A stretch of DNA of 60,000 nt from Chrysomallon squamiferum (taxonomy: Eukaryota; Mollusca; Gastropoda; Neomphalida; Peltospiridae), in contig CM022673.1 in assembly GCA_012295275.1 (NCBI GenBank), forward strand, positions 24,118,081 through 24,178,080. Reading direction: 5' to 3'. The translations under genes and the position numbers were made by a program. Shown one piece after another: positions 53,585 to 60,000 of this stretch (position 1 is the stretch's first letter; every line of letters begins with the position of its first letter). The notes below the pieces were generated by a model. It had not been told where the DNA came from. It did no database searches and saw only the letters and a list, made by a program, of their open reading frames with translations.

Positions 53585-53797
53585 TATTAACACTTGAGAA
53601 ATGGCAGACCTCCCATTGACGTTCAAGGCTGTGAATATATGTAATAGATATATATATATTAAATTTACTATTTCAAATACTGGTTTTTGTGATGTGTAGT
53701 TTGTACAGACAGTGCACAAGACAACAACACACAGACACAAAAGAGAAACAAAAATATCACTGGACAAAAGCACAAATAAGAACTACACACATTAGAC
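53585..53797. other. TRDMT1 3' flank
   Basis: No AATAAA occurs within 200 bp of the stop. The nearest is at about 53886-53891, inside the transposon-like segment, so the 3'UTR may end in it or use a variant signal. Confidence 0.4.
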
Positions 53798-54110
53798 CAG
53801 TGGTTCTCAAAGGGTGTGCCCCACGAAATTCTAGGATCTAGGTAGATATTTGTGATGATAAAAAATTGATTATGTTAAGAGCAGAAATAAATCCAGTAAG
53901 AAATAGCCGGTTGCCTGGAAGAAGATTTTGTACAAGTTGTAAACTCGTTTGAAATGATTTTTGGCTGATGAGCAAGCGCGGCTGCGCAAGACTGCGCAGT
54001 AGTTTACCAGTGACAGTAGGAGTGATAGGGCTTGCAAGTGTGATAAATAGCCAAAGTTTTCTTGTGACACATTTATTCCTATCACTGTCACAGTCACTAC
54101 CTATCTAAAA
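53798..54110 (+). mobile_element. hAT-like DNA transposon fragment
   Basis: Starts CAGTGGTTCTCAAAGGGTGT followed by GCCCCACGAAATTCT, the pattern of hAT-superfamily terminal inverted repeats (CAGnGGTTCTCAA, often followed by GTGCCGCGAAATT). The end near 54110 is a guess based on composition. No matching opposite terminus (TTGAGAACCACTG) and no 8-bp target duplication (candidate flank CATTAGAC, 53790-53797) was found, so it is probably a truncated non-autonomous copy. No transposase frame is visible. Confidence 0.55.
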
Positions 54111-54339
54111 CTTTAATACTTTATGGCATTTTAGCCTATTATAGGTGTTTTACATTTGTTAAAAGCAAACGATTGATAAAAGATTTCCCTCACTGCACAA
54201 TGCACACGATTTAAAATATAGCCTTTGTACCGTTATTTGACATTGCTCTGTCCATTTCAAATTATAATATTTTTGAAGAAATTGCCAAGACACGTCAGGC
54301 TCATACTTCTCATCAGCACAAAATAGATGATGAATAAAG

Positions 54340-54775
54340 GTATATACTCACACAAGAGTATTTAACTCTAAATATGTCAGTGAACATCTCTCACACAAGG
54401 ACGGTAACTCTAAATATGTCAGTGAACATCTCTCACACAAGTGCGGTAACTCTAAATATGTCAGTGAACATTTCACAAAGGAAAAACAAATGGTACAGAT
54501 TCCAGGACGACAACTCTAAATTGTCAGTGAAATGATGAAGAATCTAACTCTAAATATGTGAGGGAACATCTCTCACACAAGGGCGGAACTAAATATCAGT
54601 GAACATCCTCGGCACAAGCCGGTAACTCTAAATATGTCATTGAACATCACAATATCCTTAACTTTTCGGTGAACATTTCACACAAGGGCGGTAACTTTTT
54701 AATAAATTTTGAACATCTATATTTCTTAAATCAAAATAAGTTTTCACACAAGGGCGGTAACTCAATGTATTAGTG
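54340..54775. repeat. 42-bp minisatellite, degenerating toward the right
   Basis: Units of 42 bp (GTAACTCTAAATATGTCAGT plus GAACATCTCTCACACAAGG-type sequence), about ten copies. The first three are near identical and the later ones carry insertions such as GGAAAAACAAATGGTACAG. The period is divisible by three, so a frame with repeating GNSKYVSEHLSHK stays open for a few units. Confidence 0.9.
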
Positions 54776-57668
54776 AACATCTTTCTTGAAGAAAAACTAA
54801 TGGTACAGTTTCCCGAGAACCGTTTATACCAAAATGATGAAGAATTGACAACCGATTCAGCAATATCCTTCTTACAGATTTCTGTATTTTTTTACATTTT
54901 GCATTATATTTCTTACATTTTGACAATTTTTTGTAAAACCCGACAAAAAGTTAGAAGATGACACCAGACAGAAAACACAAAAGAAACCAGTACAATATAA
55001 ATATTACACACAGTATACAGGACAAGGCACAGAAAAACGTCACACCACAACATGCACCAAAGATACCATATGCCAAAAACTCAACACATAACATGCACAC
55101 CAGCCCATTTAAAAAAATCACACAAACTTCTAGTTACTCTAAATTCCACCATGCTTCGCTGCTATCTCCATCAATAGGTCAAACCATGCAGATATTTAGA
55201 AACATCTGACGTGAAAGCTGTGCAAATAAATGTAAAGGAAAACTAACCTGTCTGTCTGTCTTTATGTCTGTATATGTCTCTGTGACTGCTTGTGTAGCTA
55301 CATATCTATATCATTGTACATTTATCCTCTCCCTATCTCACATTCAGCTTCATATCAGATCTCCACCTGTGCAATCTCTGCTGTGGTTAATGAAATGTTA
55401 CTTTAATACGAGCTCAGCTTTTACTGTAAATTCAGGATATCACAATATTAACATGGGAAACTGAAATACATTATACATACTAACACATTTTTACACGTAT
55501 ACAAGCACCAAACTGTCTGTCTATCTATCCATATCTACATTTACCTTCTCTCACATACATAACCAAACATTCTTATACATATACAGTTGCCTAACGATCT
55601 ATGTCTCTATCTATCAGTTTATCTCTGAAAAGCTAATAAAATATAACAACAATGTCCCTCTTACATTATTATTTCAAAATATAGATAATATCGAACAAAA
55701 TATCACATTAGTTTTTCTGTTGAATTCCCCTTCTGCTAGTAAAAAAAAAAAAAAAAAAAAAAAAAATCGTTATCTCAAATTATGTATAGTAAAATAGGTC
55801 ATCGTATTATTCTGTTGCCGAAAAAGCATAGCTATCCACATATATGTCCCTCTGTCTGTCTAAGAAAAATCCATCCATCCATCTATCTGTATGTGCACTC
55901 ATGCATCCCTCTAACACGAAAAGGATGGATGCACATTTTCTTCTGTGTATATCACACCTGCAAAACACCTGATATTACCAGCAAAGAAGAACGTTTGTGT
56001 GGAAGCTCAGCTTATATTTTATAATGTGCTCTAGCTTTTTCCACTAGTATAAAAGATTCATATCACTCAGCGGCAAAGTTCCAATATCATCTGTACTAAT
56101 ACAAGATCAGCATTATCTAGCGCCTTCTTCTTTTTTCCTGTGTAATATCAAATTTAAAAAAAAAAAAAAAGAGTAATTTTTCTATATCACTGAATATACA
56201 CTAGATTATGCAATGAAAGAAAAGCTTGATATCCTATTATTAATATGAACTGTGACGTTAATCCCTTTCTTATTTACTTTTCTTCTATAATCTTACTAAC
56301 GGAACTGGAAACTATGCGTCTCCCTATAATACATCGATCTTCCTCCCTGTAGAATAAAAAAAAAAATGTAAGAAAAAAACAAATGAACTAGAGGGGCAGA
56401 CAGACAGTTAGACTGGTATCATTTATCATTTCATTCATCTACTGATAGGTTTATCATTATGTCGATTCATTCCCCACTCACTGCCTACCTACTTCTCCCT
56501 GTGTCCCTCTATCTGTCTGTCTTTCTCTGTATATATCTGTAGATATTAGTATGTTCGCCAAATTATTAAAACGGTAATTTATAGTTTTTTAACCTGTTTC
56601 GTATTATCTGTATCAACCCGGACGCCTTTCTTTATTAGTGAATAAACACAGCTTCTTCTGTGAAATAAAATACTGATATCACATCTCCATATATTCTGTG
56701 CTTCTTCTAATAGAATACACCCTACTTATAATTTAATCTGTGATGTAGCAGAATCTCTCCTTTTACCTAATTTTGAGAACTGTTAAAGAAAAAGGATGTT
56801 GATCTCAAACCCCAGCCCGACTATATTTTTTATTTATTATACTCTGGAGAGTTTTTTTGAACGCTCACTTCTGAGCGCTAAATACAAATACACGACATAT
56901 TTTGAAATGATGCGTTAAGTGACAGTCTAAAAATAGTGTGACAAGAGTGACAAAGGTGGTTCAACAAGCTGAGCTTAAAAATAACAGGCAACTTTTGTGT
57001 GATTAAGTGTTTAACTGTTCCAAATCACCATGGATCACAAAAATACCGCCAAGTTTAAAGTGTATAAGAATCTGGAGTTTTCTGTGACACCAGCCTCGAT
57101 TGTCAATACTGTTATAATCATCTGCTAGGTTGTATTTAAACATCAGATAACTAAGTACTGTCTCTCTTGTACTTCGAATTTCACTGAGCGATAAACTGCT
57201 ATTCAATACTTTTATGTTACTATTATTATTATTATTGTTTTTGTTATTTTATTTTTATCCAATTAAACCATGAAATATGTCACATGAGGGTTAAAATATG
57301 AGCATAACTAAATTTGATTTACTTTATCTAATCTGTTGTTTCTGAAATCATATGATCATGATATCGAACTCCAGGATGGGATTGACTGGTTCGGTCCTAC
57401 AAGCCGTCGAATGCACGTGTTTTTCCATGATGCCATTCATGACCCACAGTTGTTGGTTTTGTAGACAGACTGTATAGTTAACTGGTTAATAAATTACAAC
57501 AGAGAAGGAAAATAAAAAAAAGGGAGAAAATTAAAAAAGAATACGTTGTCTTTTAATTTGTGTAAACCTGGGTCAGTCATTCTTATTTTCATTCATTGTA
57601 ACATCGCAACAGATAAATGATACAGTCATTACAGATCTAACTGTTAATTTTACTCACAAGCACACACG

Positions 57669-57670
<2 letters not shown>
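54776..57670. other. AT-rich intergenic DNA
   Basis: No gene recognised. TATC/CATC-type imperfect repeats around 55240-55620, 55840-55900 and 56400-56540, and poly-A at 55740-55766. Short ORFs (60-83 codons) have no recognisable domains. Region 56930-57480 is more balanced and could hold old transposon sequence, but no terminal repeat is visible. Confidence 0.4.

Positions 57671-57707
<37 letters not shown>
57671..57707. repeat. (CA)n microsatellite
   Basis: About 36 bp of CA preceded by CACGCACGCA. Confidence 0.93.
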
Positions 57708-57709
<2 letters not shown>

Positions 57710-57826
57710 ATATAAACAACTTATTTCTTGATGAAATAATTACTGACATTATTTCTAATGAATCCCATAAAACTGTTCCCTTGATTTACCTTGCATATGT
57801 TAAGTACGATCCACATGGACTGTAGA

Positions 57827-58135
57827 TTAAAATATTAACATGGGCAGGGTGCTATGCTTCTTACTCTTATATAAACTAAGTGAACTGTAAACTCGTAAAC
57901 TCATCATACGTGCTTCACAACAGCTAGCTCTGATTAGCATGTTAATTTTTTTCATGTCACTAAACTCATCATTGTGTTGACTGACATGTACTGATGACAT
58001 TTTCTGACTGTAAAGTTGTTTGTAAATGTCAGTTTTCTGAGAATACAAAATAGCATAAGCTGGATTCAAATGTTCATTTTCATGTTTTATTTCTTTTATC
58101 AAGTGTTGATAATCCTTCAAAACTGCATCTCCAAA
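57827..58135 (-). other. Unassigned ~100-codon open frame
   Basis: The minus-strand frame is open from about 58135 to TAA at 57827 and is not repeat-derived. It is Lys/Ser/His-rich (includes KDYQHLIKEIKHENEHLNPA) and without a hydrophobic segment. No in-frame ATG occurs near its beginning, so it would need an upstream exon. A short piece of it (TTTTCTGAGAATACAAAATA, near 58032) has a diverged copy near 58218. Not recognised; possibly chance or transposon-derived. Confidence 0.2.
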
Positions 58136-58385
58136 GCATCACCGCAATGCAAATATTTACTTTATTAATTATTTTCTACAGCAATCAGGTATATTTCTGA
58201 AATGTTAAATATTGCCAGTTTTCTCTGAATACAAGATAGCATGTAACTTTTGCTTACTTATGTTTCAAATTCTAGGATTATTGCCAAAGAAACTTCATTT
58301 CATTTTATTATTAGCTATGTTTTTTTTCATTCAAAACTGGACGATTCAAACTAGAAATAAAAACAGAATCAATGAAAAATTTATA

Positions 58386-58391
58386 TTTATT
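58386..58391 (-). terminator. Polyadenylation signal of the galaxin-like gene
   Basis: AATAAA on the minus strand about 47 bp downstream of the stop codon (58438-58440). Another lies about 80 bp further on. Confidence 0.6.
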
Positions 58392-58437
58392 AATTATGTT
58401 AGTATTCTTGTTATAGAACTATGTTGTTTGTTTCCTT

Positions 58438-59078
58438 CTAGCAAATACGGCCATTGCAGCACATTTTGTTTGTTGCATCATAACCTTCCTTTCCACAACA
58501 TGCAGGATGTCTTCCACTCTTGAAGACAACCTTTCCACTGCAGCACATTCTGGTTGTTGTATCATAACCTTCCTTTCCACAACATCCAGGATGTCTTCCA
58601 CTCTTGAAGACAACCTTTCCACTGCAGCACATTCTGGTTGTTGTATCATAACCTTCCTTTCCACAACATGCAGGATGTCTTCCACTCTTGAAGACAACCT
58701 TTCCACTGCAGCACATGCTGTATCTTGGATTGTAGGAGTTGTAGCCGCATACAGCTGTATTTCAAATAAATATAATAACTTCTGTATATTTTCATTACTG
58801 TTATCTGTTCACACACACACACACACACAAACACACACATGCACCGAGTATATATATATATTATCTGTCGATCTATGTATTTACCTGAACACGTAAAAAT
58901 ATTAAAACAACCATCTGTAAGTGTTCAAAAATGTAGGTAGGCTGTTTATTTGTGTAATCATAATTACGCTTCATAAGAAAAATAAAATACCTTGTGAAGA
59001 CGCCGATGTTCCCCATGACTGAATGCGTGTAATTGTTAATACAGCGACAAAAAAAGCCAAAAGAGAAACAAACTTCAT
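58438..59078 (-). CDS. Galaxin-like small secreted Cys-rich protein, two coding exons
   Basis: Minus-strand exon 1 (59078-58991) encodes MKFVSLLAFFVAVLTITRIQ and then SWGTSASSQ, a typical signal peptide. Its donor CAAG|GTATTT leaves phase 1. Exon 2 (58754-58438, acceptor AAATACAG) joins in frame, giving 134 residues ending at TAG. The mature part begins AVCGYNSYNPRYSMCCSGK and continues as three 28-residue repeats (CCSGKVVFKSGRHPACCGKEGYD pattern split by TTTRM), ending MCCNGRIC. Paired CC and CCG.xxYd spacing is the hallmark of galaxin repeats, first known from coral skeleton and also found in mollusc secreted proteins; di-Cys pairs probably form disulfides. A role in extracellular or shell matrix is inferred from the family. 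If the GT in GGCCGTATTT near the end were used as a donor the protein would be longer, but stop plus nearby AATAAA favours termination. Confidence 0.85.
58456..58707 (-). repeat. Three tandem 84-bp coding repeats
   Basis: The unit boundary (GCAGCAC on the plus strand) occurs at 58456, 58540, 58624 and 58708, an exact 84-bp (28-codon) period. Units differ at only a handful of positions (for example Ala/Gly before CCG in the middle unit), including silent sites, so duplication or gene conversion is recent. Confidence 0.95.
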
Positions 59079-59097
59079 TTTTGTTTTTCTCTTTTTT

Positions 59098-59373
59098 CTG
59101 ATCTAGAGAATAAAAAATGACATTGTTTATAATATTAATAAAACAATATACATTACAATATATTAATGTAAATGTGTAGAAGCCCATTAAATCGCATATA
59201 TTTTAAACTTGTAATAGTTATTATTAGTTTTAATAATAAAATATAACATAAAAAGGTTAAATCGGAAACATCCAAGTTCGAAATAATAGAAACTGAAGTA
59301 AGAGACGCCGTTGTTGGTTAATAGAAAATAGAAAGTTTTAAACTCGTAATTCTTGTCAGTCTCTCTCTAATGT

Positions 59374-59451
<78 letters not shown>

Positions 59452-59606
59452 TTAAAACACATACAGGCAAAAAACCTATCACATCAAATTTTAGAATAAC
59501 GATGTAAGAAAATGGATAATATAAACATTTATAAATGTTCTGTTGCTAAACTATGCAGATTAGACAGTTTTACTTACTACTAACCTGAATACCGTGGCTC
59601 TGATAT
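59098..59606 (-). other. Predicted 5'UTR exon and intron of the galaxin-like gene
   Basis: On the minus strand a short non-coding exon (about 59606-59585) ends TATTCAG|GTTAGTAG, and an acceptor TTATTCTCTAG|ATCAG at 59103-59104 leads into the exon with the start codon (5'UTR 59102-59079). The intron of about 480 bp contains the (AAT)n tract at 59.38-59.45 kb. Predicted from splice signals only. Confidence 0.5.
59378..59451. repeat. (AAT)n microsatellite, about 73 bp
   Basis: About 24 uninterrupted AAT units, inside the predicted 5'UTR intron of the galaxin-like gene. Confidence 0.95.
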
Positions 59607-59633
59607 TACAGAGGTGGAGAATTCGATCGAATA

Positions 59634-59641
59634 CTTTTATA
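59634..59641 (-). promoter_or_regulatory. TATA box of the galaxin-like gene
   Basis: TATAAAAG on the minus strand, about 30 bp upstream of the start of the predicted short 5'UTR exon and correctly placed relative to a splice donor at 59584. A TATA promoter fits a tissue-specific secretory gene. Confidence 0.55.
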
Positions 59642-59651
59642 CTGTTAAAGC

Positions 59652-60000
59652 AAAACCAAACCAACGTTCACCAACCGAAGATAAAGAAAACTTATTATTT
59701 TCAGTTTTCGATAGCTCATCAAATGAATCTAAAATTGTAAATTTTAATATAAAAAACGATTAACATTTCTAAGTAAAAAAATGATCTAATTTCTTTCTTA
59801 GGCACAGTCGCGAATTAGGCCAGCTTATGACATTTATATGTTCATCTGGGTTCCAAAGTTTGACACTTTGTTAACACATCTGAGTATTATAACGGTAATG
59901 GCCAATGGAAGTGTTTCGATTGCGACATTTGTCAGGACTCCAATACGTGGACGGATTTTGCACATCCGTATAATCTGAATGATGACGTAAATGTCTAGTC
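59652..60000. other. Intergenic DNA, upstream of the galaxin-like gene
   Basis: AT-rich to about 59790, then more balanced with TAATGGCCAATGG (CCAAT-type, about 59896) and ATGATGACGTAAATG (CRE-like, about 59978). No gene recognised. Confidence 0.35.

Noticed and set aside
54340-54560. C2H2 zinc-finger array suggested by periodic HLSHK.GNS pattern
   Set aside because: The period is 42 bp rather than 84, and there is no CxxC...HxxxH spacing.

Overview
This is an AT-rich animal nuclear genomic window, packed with simple repeats and minisatellites and sparse in genes. The genes have GT-AG introns, AATAAA signals and an intron-split tRNA methyltransferase of animal DNMT2 type. A secreted galaxin-repeat protein (a family best known from corals and molluscs) and very long (GA)n/(GT)n/(AAT)n tracts suggest a lophotrochozoan, most likely a mollusc. 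That placement is inference from gene content and repeat style only.

Layout. 1-21.0 kb: no gene recognised; AT-rich DNA with many unrelated minisatellites (unit lengths about 28-83 bp) and microsatellites. 21.04-21.31 kb: the last coding exon of EMC10 (+ strand), preceded by a 64-bp unit present three times, each copy ending in its own 3' splice site. 21.3-48.8 kb: a gene-poor interval with (GA)n/(CT)n tracts, several GC-richer motif-dense islands (27.5, 34.6-35.1, 35.8, 38.1, 43.2-43.6 and 47.3 kb) that look like regulatory elements or unrecognised exons, a decayed Tc1-type transposase (33.4-33.9 kb, - strand) and an intronless 137-codon ORF with a hydrophobic segment (46.6-47.1 kb). 48.85-53.58 kb: complete TRDMT1/DNMT2 (+ strand) in nine coding exons, all phases consistent, predicting 607 residues. 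About 210 extra residues lie in the linker before the CFT motif. 53.8 kb: a hAT-like transposon end, then a 42-bp minisatellite at 54.3-54.8 kb. 58.44-59.64 kb (- strand): a complete small gene with TATA box, 5'UTR exon, signal-peptide exon and galaxin-repeat exon, predicting a 134-residue Cys-rich secreted protein with three nearly identical 84-bp repeats.

The three protein genes do not form a pathway: EMC10 belongs to the ER membrane insertase complex, TRDMT1 methylates tRNA, and the galaxin-like protein is probably extracellular matrix. The most noteworthy observations are the triplicated EMC10 acceptor, whose upstream copies would all encode the same short tail without a membrane anchor; the enlarged TRDMT1 linker; the homogenised galaxin repeats; and the unassigned coding-like island near 35.9 kb.
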